From the NCBI GenBank assembly GCA_963677355.2, contig CAXXXQ010000003.1:372001-436000 (forward strand): 64,000 nt of DNA, written 5' to 3'. Positions 37,362 through 46,653 of the stretch are shown in pieces (positions within the stretch are counted from its first letter, which is position 1; each line of letters begins with the position of its first letter). Source of the stretch: Thiomicrorhabdus sp963677355. GTDB lineage: Bacteria > Pseudomonadota > Gammaproteobacteria > Thiomicrospirales > Thiomicrospiraceae. The translations under genes were made by a program, and so were the position numbers. The notes under the pieces were generated by a model. It saw only the letters and a list, made by a program, of their open reading frames with translations. It searched no databases and had not been told where the DNA came from.

Positions 37362-37377
37362 GGCACTAACTTGGTTA
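37362..37377 (+). promoter_or_regulatory. Candidate sigma-54 promoter for torF
   Basis: TGGCAC followed by a weak -12 half (TTGGT) with correct GG-to-G spacing, about 54 bp before the torF start. This is the poorest of the four sigma-54 candidates here. A GGTGCA-TTGT-TGCACC hairpin lies at 37260-37275. Confidence 0.4.
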
Positions 37378-37429
37378 TATGGATTTCGAATTTAATTTCA
37401 TTACAGATTTTTTTATGTTGGAGAGAAAA

Positions 37430-38140
37430 ATGAAAAAAACTTTTACACTTAAGCCACTAGCTCTTTCTTTAGCTGTTGCTGCGGCGTCTGCTGCTTCTGT
37501 CGTTCCTGCTACAGCTCAAGCAGAGGTTTCTTATAATGCAGCGGTAAGCAACTTCTACCTATGGCGTGGTCTTGATATTAGTGAAGGTCAAGCAGTTGTA
37601 TCAGGTGGTGTAGATTACTCTCACGATTCAGGTTTGTATGCAGGTATGTGGGCTTCTTCAGAAGCTGACGGTTCTGAGTTTGACCTTTATGGTGGATGGG
37701 CAAAAGAGTTTGGTGAGTTTGGAATTAACTTAGGATATTTCGCATATTTTTATCCTACTGAATTGTCATATACTGCCGATATCCCAACATCAAAAGCGCC
37801 TATCGCCGAGACTGGTTTTGATGAAGATGAAGGTACTTTAATCACTGAATACTACGTTGCTCTATCTTATTCTGATTTAAGCGTGGGTGCTTATATCAAT
37901 ACAGACCAAGATGAAAACGATGATTATAAATATTTAACTGTCGATTACACCTACGATAAGTTTGGTTTCCACTACGGTAAAACGATGCTAGATGAAGGTG
38001 ATGAATATTCTGATGTTAACATTAGCTACGCTGCAACAGATGCATTTACCATCACTGTGTCAAAAGCGATGGGAGACGCTGTTGAAGACACTTCTCTAGA
38101 GAACCCTATGGTTAACATTTCATACAGCCTTGCATTCTAA
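37430..38140 (+). CDS. TorF family putative porin
   Basis: A 236-residue outer-membrane protein. A long signal peptide (residues 1-33, ending 'TAQA-EVSYNAAVSNFYLWRG') is followed by an acidic beta-barrel with Gly/Tyr-rich strands and a terminal Phe ('NISYSLAF'), typical of the gcw_chp/TorF family (TIGR02001). I chose ATG 37430 with GGAGAG at 37417-37422; the frame extends upstream without a better site. Position before ureDABC suggests small nitrogenous solutes as cargo (inference). A terminator follows. Confidence 0.82.
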   Translation: MKKTFTLKPLALSLAVAAASAASVVPATAQAEVSYNAAVSNFYLWRGLDISEGQAVVSGGVDYSHDSGLYAGMWASSEADGSEFDLYGGWAKEFGEFGINLGYFAYFYPTELSYTADIPTSKAPIAETGFDEDEGTLITEYYVALSYSDLSVGAYINTDQDENDDYKYLTVDYTYDKFGFHYGKTMLDEGDEYSDVNISYAATDAFTITVSKAMGDAVEDTSLENPMVNISYSLAF

Positions 38141-38170
38141 GAAATTTGAATGAAAAGTTAGTTAAAGCGG

Positions 38171-38199
38171 AAAAAAGAGGCTATAGGCCTCTTTTTTTT
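38171..38199 (+). terminator. Rho-independent terminator between torF and ureD
   Basis: A-rich arm, stem AAGAGGC..GGCCTCTT and eight T residues, 30 bp after torF and only 22 bp before ureD. Urease transcription must either read through it or start very close by. Confidence 0.85.
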
Positions 38200-38220
38200 A
38201 CTCTAAAAATTTGGAGCTCA

Positions 38221-39060
38221 ATGATAAATCTATCTCTTAAAGAAGGTTGGAAAGGTTTTTTATCTTTTTCGTTTGTGCAAGACGGACAGCGCACAGTCGT
38301 AAAAGATAAACGGCACTTTGGGCCTCTAGTTTTACAGCGGCCTTATTATCAAGAAATAGCACGGCCTCAAGTTTTGATTATTCATCCTCCAGGCGGGATT
38401 GTCGGCGGCGATGTTTTGGAAACTCACATCAAAGTAACTCAGGGCGCGCAAGGTCTGATTAGCACACCGGCGGCAACCAAGTTTTATCGTAGTAAGAGCG
38501 AAAAGGCTTATCAGCTACAGAAAATCGAGATGGATGTGGAAGGCGAGTTGGAGTGGTTGCCCCAAGAGACTCTGTTTTTCAATCGCTCCGTATCGGATAA
38601 CAAAATTATTTTCAAACTGGCTTCGGCGAATAATAAATTGATTGCCTGGGATATTATCGGGCTAGGGCGACCGCATAGTGGAGAACGCTTTGAGCAAGGC
38701 GAGTTGTCGCAATCCATAGAGTTGTTTGTCGAAGATGAACTGATATTTGTAGATCGGTTGCACGTCACTCCGGAATCAGGCGTGACCGATAGCGTGGCTT
38801 CTTTTGACGGCAAAAGTCTATTTGCTACGGCAATGCTCTATAGCCCCGATATACAAACTCTCGGCGAGCTTAAGGCGGAGTTGAATCGTCTTGAATGGCC
38901 GCTTCCGGTCGGCATTACGCAAATGGACCGACTGATCGTTTTGCGAGTGCTGGGCGAGGACTTGGATGAAATTAAAGAAGTGCTCTATCAGCTATGGGTA
39001 ACAGCCCGTCCATTGATTTTAGGTGTGTCGGCGATCAGACCGAGAATTTGGAATACGTGA
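38221..39060 (+). CDS. ureD: Urease accessory protein UreD
   Basis: A 279-residue protein that binds apo-urease and helps UreF and UreG deliver nickel. 'VLIIHPPGGIVGGDVLETHI' is the diagnostic UreD stretch, followed by 'TPAATKFYRSKSEKAYQ' and 'GELEWLPQETLFFNRS'. I chose ATG 38221 (GGAG at 38211-38215); the longer frame runs through the terminator. First gene of ureDABCEFG. Confidence 0.95.
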   Translation: MINLSLKEGWKGFLSFSFVQDGQRTVVKDKRHFGPLVLQRPYYQEIARPQVLIIHPPGGIVGGDVLETHIKVTQGAQGLISTPAATKFYRSKSEKAYQLQKIEMDVEGELEWLPQETLFFNRSVSDNKIIFKLASANNKLIAWDIIGLGRPHSGERFEQGELSQSIELFVEDELIFVDRLHVTPESGVTDSVASFDGKSLFATAMLYSPDIQTLGELKAELNRLEWPLPVGITQMDRLIVLRVLGEDLDEIKEVLYQLWVTARPLILGVSAIRPRIWNT

Positions 39061-39100
39061 TTAATCAGAAAGTTGTGAATTATTAAAAGCGAGAAGTAGC

Positions 39101-39403
39101 ATGGAATTACTGCCCAGAGAAAAAGACAAACTACTGTTGTTTACGGCGGGACTGCTTGCCGAAAGAAGGTTGGCAAGAGGCTTGAAACTCAATTATCCGG
39201 AAGCGGTCGCTTTGATCAGTCTCGAAGTTTTAGAGGGTGCGCGTGACGGCAAAACCGTAGCGGAGCTGATGGATTACGGCACCACTATTCTGAACAAAGA
39301 TCAGGTCATGGACGGTGTGCCGGAAATGATTCATGAAGTTCAAGTTGAGGCCACTTTCCCGGACGGAACCAAGTTGGTCACTATCCATCAACCTATCGTA
39401 TAG
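39101..39403 (+). CDS. ureA: Urease gamma subunit
   Basis: 100 residues, the standard length: 'MELLPREKDKLLLFTAGLLA', 'RGLKLNYPEAVALISLEVLE', 'VMDGVPEMIHEVQVEATFPD'. Structural subunit of the (UreABC)3 urease, which hydrolyses urea to ammonia and carbamate in the cytoplasm. ureB follows after 8 bp. Confidence 0.97.
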   Translation: MELLPREKDKLLLFTAGLLAERRLARGLKLNYPEAVALISLEVLEGARDGKTVAELMDYGTTILNKDQVMDGVPEMIHEVQVEATFPDGTKLVTIHQPIV

Positions 39404-39411
39404 GAGTCACT

Positions 39412-39723
39412 ATGATCCCAGGTGAAATTATTACCCAACAGGGCGAAATCGAACTGAATGCAGGTAGAAATGCCATAGAAGTGGAAGTGGCGAACTCCGG
39501 CGATAGACCCGTGCAGGTTGGCTCGCATTACCATTTCTATGAAACCAATAGTGCTCTGATTTTTGATCGTGAAATGACTAAAGGCTTTCGTTTGGATATC
39601 CCCGCCGGTACTGCAGTTCGCTTTGAACCAGGCCAGAAAAGAAAAGTTAAATTGGTCGAGCTGGCCGGCGACAAAATTGTCTACGGTTTTAACCAACTGG
39701 TCATGGGTAAACTGGAGAATTAA
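39412..39723 (+). CDS. ureB: Urease beta subunit
   Basis: 103 residues: 'MIPGEIITQQGEIELNAGRN', 'VGSHYHFYETNSALIFDR', 'LDIPAGTAVRFEPGQKRKV'. Ordinary length and motifs. The ureC start is one base after its stop, so expression is coupled. Confidence 0.97.
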   Translation: MIPGEIITQQGEIELNAGRNAIEVEVANSGDRPVQVGSHYHFYETNSALIFDREMTKGFRLDIPAGTAVRFEPGQKRKVKLVELAGDKIVYGFNQLVMGKLEN

Positions 39724-39724
39724 G

Positions 39725-41431
39725 ATGAGTTACAGAATTGATCGTAAAGCTTATTCCGAAATGTACGGCCCGACTACCGGTGATAAGGTTCGCCTAGGTG
39801 ATACAGAACTCTGGATTGAAGTGGAAAAAGACTATACCACTTATGGTGAAGAGGTTAAGTTTGGTGGCGGAAAGGTCATCAGAGACGGGATGGGGCAAGG
39901 TCAGAAGGTAGCGGCAGATGTAGTGGATACCGTGATTACCAATGCCCTTATTCTGGATTACTGGGGGATCGTCAAAGCCGATATCGGTATTAAAGACGGC
40001 TATATCTGCGCGATCGGTAAAGCCGGGAATTCCGATATCCAGCCGGACGTTACTTTTGAGGTCGGAGCCGGTACCGAGGTCATTGCCGGAGAGGGGCAGA
40101 TCATTACTGCGGGTGGTGTGGATAGTCATATCCACTTTATCTGCCCGCAACAGATCGAAGAAGCCTTGATGTCTGGGGTGACCACCATGATTGGTGGAGG
40201 AACCGGGCCCGCAGCTGGAACTAATGCAACCACCTGTACCTCCGGACCTTGGTATATCCATAAAATGTTGCAGGCGGCCGAAGAGTATCCGATGAATCTT
40301 GGTTTTCTCGGTAAAGGCAATGCCTCTTTGCCTGAACCTCTGCAAGAGCAACTCGCAGCTGGCGCAATCGGTTTGAAATTGCATGAAGATTGGGGGACCA
40401 CGCCGGGAGCGATTGATAACTGTCTGGCGGTAGCGGATGAGTATGATGTGCAGGTCGCGATTCATACTGATACGTTGAATGAATCCGGCTTTGTTGAAAA
40501 TACCTTGGCGGCATTCAAAGATCGCGTCATTCACACCTATCATACCGAAGGCGCCGGCGGAGGCCATGCCCCGGATATTATTAAGGCATGTGGATTTGCC
40601 AATGTTTTGCCGTCATCAACCAACCCGACTCGACCATTTACCGTTAATACCATCGATGAACATCTGGATATGCTGATGGTATGTCACCACTTGGATCCCA
40701 ATATTGTTGAAGATGTGGCTTTTGCCGAATCACGTATTCGTCGTGAAACCATTGCGGCGGAAGATATTCTGCACGATATCGGTGCCTTTTCGATGATCTC
40801 TTCGGATTCTCAAGCGATGGGGCGTGTCGGCGAAGTGATTACCCGTACATGGCAGACGGCTCATAAAATGAAAGTACAAAGAGGTTTGTTGCCGGAAGAG
40901 AATTCGGATATAGATAATTTCAGAGCCAAACGTTACGTTGCCAAATACACGATCAATCCGGCCATTACTCATGGAATCGGCGATCAAGTCGGTTCGGTCG
41001 AGGTGGGTAAGTTGGCTGATTTGGTTTTATGGAAACCGGCCTTTTTTGGTGCTAAACCGTCAATGATTATTAAGGGCGGTATGATTGCTGCAGTACCGAT
41101 GGGGGATATTAATGCCTCAATTCCAACACCGCAGCCAGTTCATTATCGTTCGATGTTTGCGACCGCAGGTAAAGCGGTGTACGGCACTTCAATCACTTTT
41201 GTTTCCAAGGCAGCCTATGAAAATGGGATTAAGGATGAGTTAGGTCTGCAAAAGATCATTAAGCCGGTTAGCAATACCCGAAATATAAGTAAGAAAGACA
41301 TGCTCTTGAATGACCTGATGCCTGATATATCGGTGGATCCCGAGACTTATGAAGTAAAAGCAGACGGGGTGCAGTTGATTTGCGAGCCAATGGAGAGTTT
41401 GCCGTTGGCACAGAGATATTTCCTGTTTTAA
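39725..41431 (+). CDS. ureC: Urease alpha (catalytic) subunit
   Basis: 568 residues. All dinickel-site elements are visible: 'DSHIHFICPQQ' (two His), 'IGLKLHEDWGTTPGAID' (carbamylated Lys and a His), 'AIHTDTLNESGFVENT', 'HTYHTEGAGGGHAPDI', 'MVCHHLDPNI' (flap Cys-His) and 'FSMISSDSQAMGRVGE' (Asp ligand). The ATG at 39725 gives the standard 'MSYRIDRKAYSEMYGPT' start; the longer frame overlaps ureB. Confidence 0.98.
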   Translation: MSYRIDRKAYSEMYGPTTGDKVRLGDTELWIEVEKDYTTYGEEVKFGGGKVIRDGMGQGQKVAADVVDTVITNALILDYWGIVKADIGIKDGYICAIGKAGNSDIQPDVTFEVGAGTEVIAGEGQIITAGGVDSHIHFICPQQIEEALMSGVTTMIGGGTGPAAGTNATTCTSGPWYIHKMLQAAEEYPMNLGFLGKGNASLPEPLQEQLAAGAIGLKLHEDWGTTPGAIDNCLAVADEYDVQVAIHTDTLNESGFVENTLAAFKDRVIHTYHTEGAGGGHAPDIIKACGFANVLPSSTNPTRPFTVNTIDEHLDMLMVCHHLDPNIVEDVAFAESRIRRETIAAEDILHDIGAFSMISSDSQAMGRVGEVITRTWQTAHKMKVQRGLLPEENSDIDNFRAKRYVAKYTINPAITHGIGDQVGSVEVGKLADLVLWKPAFFGAKPSMIIKGGMIAAVPMGDINASIPTPQPVHYRSMFATAGKAVYGTSITFVSKAAYENGIKDELGLQKIIKPVSNTRNISKKDMLLNDLMPDISVDPETYEVKADGVQLICEPMESLPLAQRYFLF

Positions 41432-41475
41432 TGACTATTTAACGAATAAATTAACCAATAAATATAGAGGTTGTT

Positions 41476-41952
41476 GTGCGAGAGTTTACTGAAGTTTTGT
41501 CATCAGCGTCGATGCCGGAAGACGCGCAAAAAATTACCTTAACTTTTTTGCAGAGAGAGAAAAGCCGTTTAAAAGCGACTTTGCCGGACGGGGAAGATAT
41601 CGGCTTATTTTTACCGAGAGGCACCGTTCTCAAAGAAGGCGATGTGTTAACCAATGAAGACGGTGATTTTCTGGAAGTGAAGGCGGCTGACGAGAAAGTG
41701 TCGACAGTTACGGCGGACGACGCTTTTCAACTGGCTAGAATAGCTTATCACTTGGGTAACCGTCATGTTCCGTTACAGTTATCGCCCGGCTGGTTGCGTT
41801 ACGCTCATGATCATGTGTTGGATGAGATGGTAGAGCTACTAGGAGGTAAAGTCCTTGTAGAAGACAAGCCTTTGCATCCCGAGAGCGGTGCTTATGGCGC
41901 TCATGGGGGCGGGCATGGCGGCGGGCATGGCCACGGTCATCACCATCACTGA
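41476..41952 (+). CDS. ureE: Urease accessory protein UreE (His-tailed)
   Basis: A 158-residue nickel metallochaperone. The core shows 'IAYHLGNRHVPLQLSPG' with the dimer nickel-binding His, and the tail 'HGGGHGGGHGHGHHHH' is a nickel-storage sequence of Klebsiella type. The start is a GTG at 41476 with AGAGG upstream. Confidence 0.95.
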   Translation: MREFTEVLSSASMPEDAQKITLTFLQREKSRLKATLPDGEDIGLFLPRGTVLKEGDVLTNEDGDFLEVKAADEKVSTVTADDAFQLARIAYHLGNRHVPLQLSPGWLRYAHDHVLDEMVELLGGKVLVEDKPLHPESGAYGAHGGGHGGGHGHGHHHH

Positions 41953-41960
41953 GTCATATT

Positions 41961-42626
41961 ATGCAGGCGGCTAATTTACTTCGACTTTTGCAGTTATCCA
42001 GTCCGACGTTACCGATTGGAGCCTATGCATATTCTCAGGGGGCGGAGTCAGCGGTGAATACCAAATTGGTACATGATTATGATTCTGCTTATCTCTGGCT
42101 ACAAACCGTGTTGGAACAGAGTGTAGCTTGTAATGATATGGCATTGCTAGTGCAGGCTTATGCGGCTTGGCAGCTTGCGGATGATGCCCGCATTAAAGAA
42201 CTATCCATGCTGAGCCGGGCGCTTCGCGAGACCGCGGAACTGAAGCAGGAGGACGGCCATCTCGCAGTGGCCTTGTTGCGTCTTGCCGAACCCTTGGGGA
42301 TGTCTGCCCCCGATTATCTGAAAAAGATCGCCTCTTATCCGATTGTATTTGCGCTCTTTTGTCAGGCATGGAAAGTCCCGTTGGAAGAGGCCTTGACGGC
42401 CTTTGCCTGGAGTTGGTTGGAAAACCAGTTGGCGGCCATGATCAAATTGGTGCCTTTGGGGCAGACTCAAGGACAGAAGTTAATGATTGAGTTGGATCAA
42501 AGTCTGCTCAAAGCCAAAACGACGGCGATGCAACTGCCGGTCGAACAGATTGGCAGCAGTTTGCCGAATTTAGCGATTTTAAGCAGTCAACATGAAAATC
42601 AATATAGCCGACTGTTTAGGTCTTGA
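41961..42626 (+). CDS. ureF: Urease accessory protein UreF
   Basis: 221 residues: 'LLRLLQLSSPTLPIGAYAYS', 'QGAESAVN', 'SRALRETAELKQEDGH' and a helical C-terminus ('AWSWLENQLAAMIKLVPLGQ'). It scaffolds the UreD-UreF-UreG activation complex. It starts 8 bp after ureE. Confidence 0.95.
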   Translation: MQAANLLRLLQLSSPTLPIGAYAYSQGAESAVNTKLVHDYDSAYLWLQTVLEQSVACNDMALLVQAYAAWQLADDARIKELSMLSRALRETAELKQEDGHLAVALLRLAEPLGMSAPDYLKKIASYPIVFALFCQAWKVPLEEALTAFAWSWLENQLAAMIKLVPLGQTQGQKLMIELDQSLLKAKTTAMQLPVEQIGSSLPNLAILSSQHENQYSRLFRS

Positions 42627-42662
42627 TGTTCAAGTCGAGAATGAAAGGGAAAGAAGAGAACA

Positions 42663-43265
42663 ATGAAACACGCGTTGAGATTAGGTATTGGCGGACCGGT
42701 TGGTTCGGGGAAAACAGCATTGGTTGAAGCATTGTGTAAAGCGATGCGTGACGACTTTAATATCGCTGTGGTGACCAATGATATTTACACCAAAGAAGAC
42801 CAGCAAATTCTGATTCGGGCTCAAGCTTTGACGGAAGACCGGATTGTCGGGGTGGAGACCGGTGGCTGTCCACATACCGCCATTAGGGAAGATGCTTCTA
42901 TGAATTTAACCGCCATTGAAGAGTTGCAGGACAAGTTCCCGGATCTGGAAATGGTCATTATTGAATCGGGCGGAGATAACCTGAGCGCGACGTTCAGCCC
43001 GGAGCTTTCAGATTTGACCTTGTATGTTATTGATGTATCGGCCGGAGATAAGCTGCCTAGAAAGGGTGGGCCAGGTATTACTCAGTCCGATTTACTGATT
43101 ATCAATAAAATCGATTTGGCAGAGTATGTCGGCGCGAGTCTGGAAGTGATGGATCGGGATACCAAAATTCAACGCGGTGACAAGCCTTATGTCTTTACCA
43201 ATCTGAAAAACGGTGAAGGCTTGGAAACGATTGTTAAATTTATCGTCGATAAAGGAATGTTGTAA
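42663..43265 (+). CDS. ureG: Urease accessory GTPase UreG
   Basis: 200 residues. P-loop 'GIGGPVGSGKTALVEALCK', the nickel-binding Cys-Pro-His 'GVETGGCPHTAIREDASMN', and 'IIESGGDNLSATFSPELSDL'. It hydrolyses GTP to drive nickel insertion. The stop overlaps the start of the next gene by one base. Confidence 0.97.
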   Translation: MKHALRLGIGGPVGSGKTALVEALCKAMRDDFNIAVVTNDIYTKEDQQILIRAQALTEDRIVGVETGGCPHTAIREDASMNLTAIEELQDKFPDLEMVIIESGGDNLSATFSPELSDLTLYVIDVSAGDKLPRKGGPGITQSDLLIINKIDLAEYVGASLEVMDRDTKIQRGDKPYVFTNLKNGEGLETIVKFIVDKGML

Positions 43266-43936
43266 TGTTAGAAGCGGGATTGTTATTGGTCTTTTTCTAC
43301 GGCATGTTACATGCCTTTGGCCCGGATCATCTCACCGCCATCGCCGACTTTTCTATCGGGCGTAATCGTCGCCGTGTGTTTAAGGTGGCGCTCGGCTTTG
43401 CGATTGGGCATGGCGTGAGTTTGTATCTGTTTGCCTTGTTGCTGCAGCAATTTGACCTTTCGGAAGAACTGCTTGCTTGGGGTGATATTGCTGCGGTTTC
43501 CCTGCTTATTGTTATGGGAGCCTATTTACTGTATTTGGTGATTTCGGAGCGCATTAATTTGAGTAAACATTCGCATGACGGTCATGAACATATTCATATT
43601 TGGTATGGTAAATCGCATCGTCATGATTCATTGTCAGGCCAGACCCATGGAGGTTCAAAAAAGGGTTGGATTGCTGCAGCTACACTTGGTGTCCTGATGG
43701 GGATAGGCGGTGCGCGCGGCATGTTGGTTTCATTAGCGGCGCTATCTCAGGATTCAGTGTCACCAATGATGGTGCTAAGTTTTACTTTAGGCGTTGCTTT
43801 AATCTTTTTGGTTTTCGGGTTTGTTTTGATGTTGCTTAATAAAAAATTGATGCAATCCAAGGCGATGCTTAGAGGGGGGTATGCCATTATGGGCGTGACC
43901 TCAATGGGGGTTGGCAGCTACATGTTGCTCTCCTGA
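43265..43936 (+). CDS. ureH: UreH/NicO-type nickel permease
   Basis: A 223-residue membrane protein with about six helices. Near the N-terminus 'HAFGPDHLTAIADFSIG' is the H-x4-DH nickel/cobalt-transporter motif and 'GFAIGHGVSLYLFA' the second His motif. A His-rich loop ('HSHDGHEHIHIWYGKSHRH') separates the two halves. Coupling to ureG shows it feeds nickel to urease. Confidence 0.85.
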   Translation: MLEAGLLLVFFYGMLHAFGPDHLTAIADFSIGRNRRRVFKVALGFAIGHGVSLYLFALLLQQFDLSEELLAWGDIAAVSLLIVMGAYLLYLVISERINLSKHSHDGHEHIHIWYGKSHRHDSLSGQTHGGSKKGWIAAATLGVLMGIGGARGMLVSLAALSQDSVSPMMVLSFTLGVALIFLVFGFVLMLLNKKLMQSKAMLRGGYAIMGVTSMGVGSYMLLS

Positions 43937-44484
43937 ATTTGCAAAGCGGTAGCTATGAAATGCCTAACCGCTTCTCGTTAAACGTTCTATTGAGTTGGAT
44001 GCAACTTCGTTATCAGCATTTCTCGAAAATGATAATCCGTTCGTACGGAAAGTAAAGTGTTTAGGCAAATCGTTTGTCAATCACATATTTTGCTGCCGAC
44101 AGCTTTCGATAGAACGTATATTTCCGAACTTTTATTTCCAGTAACTCGTTTCCGCTTTGTTCTTTCGGTTTGTTTATAACTCGAGTGAATGCTGTTAAGA
44201 AGCTGCTGCGCGCTAATTTCTCTTCAATGCAATCCTCAAGACTGTGTAACTTGTCTTATCAGGAGTATGTGTTTCCTTGTCAATTTATGAATCTAGAATG
44301 ATTCAACGTTTAAATCCTATTTTTTGAAAAAAACAAGCTGTTGATTTGGTATTTATTTTAATTATTCATTACGATTATTAATATTAATGCAAATTATTCT
44401 CATTTATATTGACATTCTTAGGCCTGTATATAGAATAACGCTAAAGCAAATTATTCTTATTAACTTTTAAATTTAAGGCCTAAC
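43937..44484. other. Intergenic region between the urease cluster and the TonB receptor
   Basis: 548 bp without a convincing gene. The right end carries two Fur-like boxes for the receptor. A minus-strand frame at 44061-44255 (65 codons) is open and protein-like but has no start codon; it may be a decayed gene or chance. Confidence 0.6.
44388..44459. promoter_or_regulatory. Two Fur-like boxes before the TonB receptor gene
   Basis: TGCAAAT-T-ATTCTCA at 44388-44402 and AGCAAAT-T-ATTCTTA at 44445-44459 share the 7-1-7 Fur layout and an identical CAAATTATTCT core. The second is 25 bp before the start codon, a repressing position. Confidence 0.65.
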
Positions 44485-46626
44485 ATGCGATTATCCATTA
44501 GTAACCAGTTCGCTCTTAATAAATTAACACTTTCTATTTTTGCCACTCTGGCATGCAGTTTATCTCTGAATGTGCAGGCGGCTAGCCAGCTATCAACGGT
44601 AACTGTTGAAGATTCAAACGTAAGCGGTGAATCGAAAATGCTTCAAGTGAAAGACGACACTATCCATACCGAGCGTGTTTCCGCAAAGAAAATAGAACAG
44701 AAACAAGCCGCCAACCTTGCGCAAGCAATTGCAGATGAGCCGGGGGTTCGGGTCAGCAACGAATGTTCAATGTGCGGTGTTAAGCGTATTATGCTTAACG
44801 GTTTAAAAGGCGAGCACACCACTTTAATGACCAATGGCGTGCCGAACAGTTCGATTGTAGAAGGTTTTTACGGTTTTGATGCCATTCCGATGGCGGGTGT
44901 CAGTGCCATTGAAATTTCCCGTGGTGCCGGTCCTTCATTGATTGCGCCTGAGGCTATTGGCGGAGTGGTCAACGTCGTGACCACGGCGCCTAGAGAGGAT
45001 AAGCTGATCATCGACTTATCTCAAGGTAATCAAGGCTATCATAAATATCAGTTGTCAGGCGCCAAGCTATCAAAAGACGGAAAGACGGCGCTAGCGGTGT
45101 CGGCTCAAAGTGACAATCTTGACCAATACGATCAAGACAATAACTGGGTGAATGAATCTCCCGCCCTAAGCAACCATTCGATCAATGCACAGTTGTGGCA
45201 TCAAGTTGATGCAGATAACCGTATAGAAGTACGTGTTGAAGATCAAAGTTCCGAAATTTTTGGCGGGCCTGTTGTCGATAGTCCTTTTGCTAGTTCACGT
45301 ATGGATGCACGTACTCAGAACGCAAGTGATAACCCCGGTTTTGTCGGGGATTCGGTTGATAATCGTCCGAATACGGCAACGACTACGGCGCGAGACTTTT
45401 TGGAGAACATTAAGTCGGAGAAACAATCCATCACCGCTAAATGGTATTCGGATGTCAATGACCAGTGGCAGACCCGTTTAACGGCTTCGCATGTTGACTC
45501 GGGTATGGATGCGATCTATGAGCCGACTACCTACCAAGCTGATCAGAAACTGTCTTATGTAGACGCACGCGCGGATTACTTTATGAACGATGCTCATATC
45601 ATCACGTTTGGTACCGATTTAAAGCTGGACGAATTACGCTCTAGTTCGACCGGAGGTTCTAATCCGGCAAATGATTCATATGACCTGCAAACTAACGGTT
45701 TCTATATTCGTGATACCTGGACGCCGGATGCGAATTGGGAGCTGGCTACCGCGATTCGAGTTGACCGGATTGCCGTTGACTTCGTAGATCAAGACAGAAC
45801 TTTTGACGAGACGGTCGTTGCGCCTAGATTGCATTTACGTTATGACCATAACTTTAACTGGACTTCTAGATTCTCCGCAGGTTATGGCTACCGTGTTCCA
45901 TTACAGTTCTTTGAAGCCGATCACGGTATCTTGGACGATGGTTTTGCTGTCGATGTCGATAAACTGGAGAAATCGAAAAATCTGCATTACGCCCTGAACT
46001 ATACGGATGACCGTTTGATGTTCGAAACAACCGTATCTTGGGCCGAGGTAGAGAACTTGGCTTATATCGATACCGACTTGGATACCCCGACTCTGATCAA
46101 CTCTGACGAAAGTGGAAGAGTAATGCATGCAGACATGATTGCGTCTTATCAATTAAATGGTCACTGGTCGGTTGGAGCAGGTATTGAACTTTATGATTAT
46201 GATGAAGCTTATCGCAACACCTTTGGCGTGATTCCGGTTGAAGAGCGTATTAAATTAATGGCTGATTACGAAGGTCATGGTTGGCAAGCTAACATTACTC
46301 TAACAGGGGTAGGTAGCCGCCAGTATAGCGATTATGCCAATGCCGCTTACGATCAACACTATAATCAAGCCGGAGGAGTCGACTCAAAAGGTGATTCTTC
46401 ACCAAGTTATTACACGATCGATATGCGTGTTGCTAAAGAGATGAGTAAAAACTGGCAGCTTTATGCAGGTGTAAACAATCTTACCGATTACACGCAAACG
46501 GCCGAAGGTGATTCTCCATTGTTCTTTGATGGCGCTGATGCTGGTTCGAGCGATTGGGATGTCGGTCATATTTGGGGGCCGTTACGAGGAAGAATGGTTT
46601 ACGCAGGCACAAAACTGACTTTCTAA
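44485..46626 (+). CDS. TonB-dependent outer-membrane receptor
   Basis: 713 residues: signal peptide (to about 32, 'LSLNVQA-ASQ'), plug domain (about 60-165, 'IMLNGLKGEHTTLMTNGVP', 'AIEISRGAGPSLIAPEAIGG') and a beta-barrel ending in Phe ('RMVYAGTKLTF'). A Cys94-x-x-Cys97 pair ('NECSMCG') lies in the plug, which is unusual. Fur-like boxes precede it and a nickel permease lies upstream, so the ligand may be an iron chelate or another metal complex. Not assignable by sequence alone. Confidence 0.9.
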   Translation: MRLSISNQFALNKLTLSIFATLACSLSLNVQAASQLSTVTVEDSNVSGESKMLQVKDDTIHTERVSAKKIEQKQAANLAQAIADEPGVRVSNECSMCGVKRIMLNGLKGEHTTLMTNGVPNSSIVEGFYGFDAIPMAGVSAIEISRGAGPSLIAPEAIGGVVNVVTTAPREDKLIIDLSQGNQGYHKYQLSGAKLSKDGKTALAVSAQSDNLDQYDQDNNWVNESPALSNHSINAQLWHQVDADNRIEVRVEDQSSEIFGGPVVDSPFASSRMDARTQNASDNPGFVGDSVDNRPNTATTTARDFLENIKSEKQSITAKWYSDVNDQWQTRLTASHVDSGMDAIYEPTTYQADQKLSYVDARADYFMNDAHIITFGTDLKLDELRSSSTGGSNPANDSYDLQTNGFYIRDTWTPDANWELATAIRVDRIAVDFVDQDRTFDETVVAPRLHLRYDHNFNWTSRFSAGYGYRVPLQFFEADHGILDDGFAVDVDKLEKSKNLHYALNYTDDRLMFETTVSWAEVENLAYIDTDLDTPTLINSDESGRVMHADMIASYQLNGHWSVGAGIELYDYDEAYRNTFGVIPVEERIKLMADYEGHGWQANITLTGVGSRQYSDYANAAYDQHYNQAGGVDSKGDSSPSYYTIDMRVAKEMSKNWQLYAGVNNLTDYTQTAEGDSPLFFDGADAGSSDWDVGHIWGPLRGRMVYAGTKLTF

Positions 46627-46653
46627 AAGAAACACCTCAGAGTGTCTGATATA

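Noticed and set aside
38146..38220. Longer ureD start
   Set aside because: It would run through a rho-independent terminator and lacks a ribosome-binding site; ATG 38221 has one and matches the family.
39794..40567. 257-codon minus-strand frame inside ureC
   Set aside because: Antisense shadow of ureC; no independent motif or start signal.
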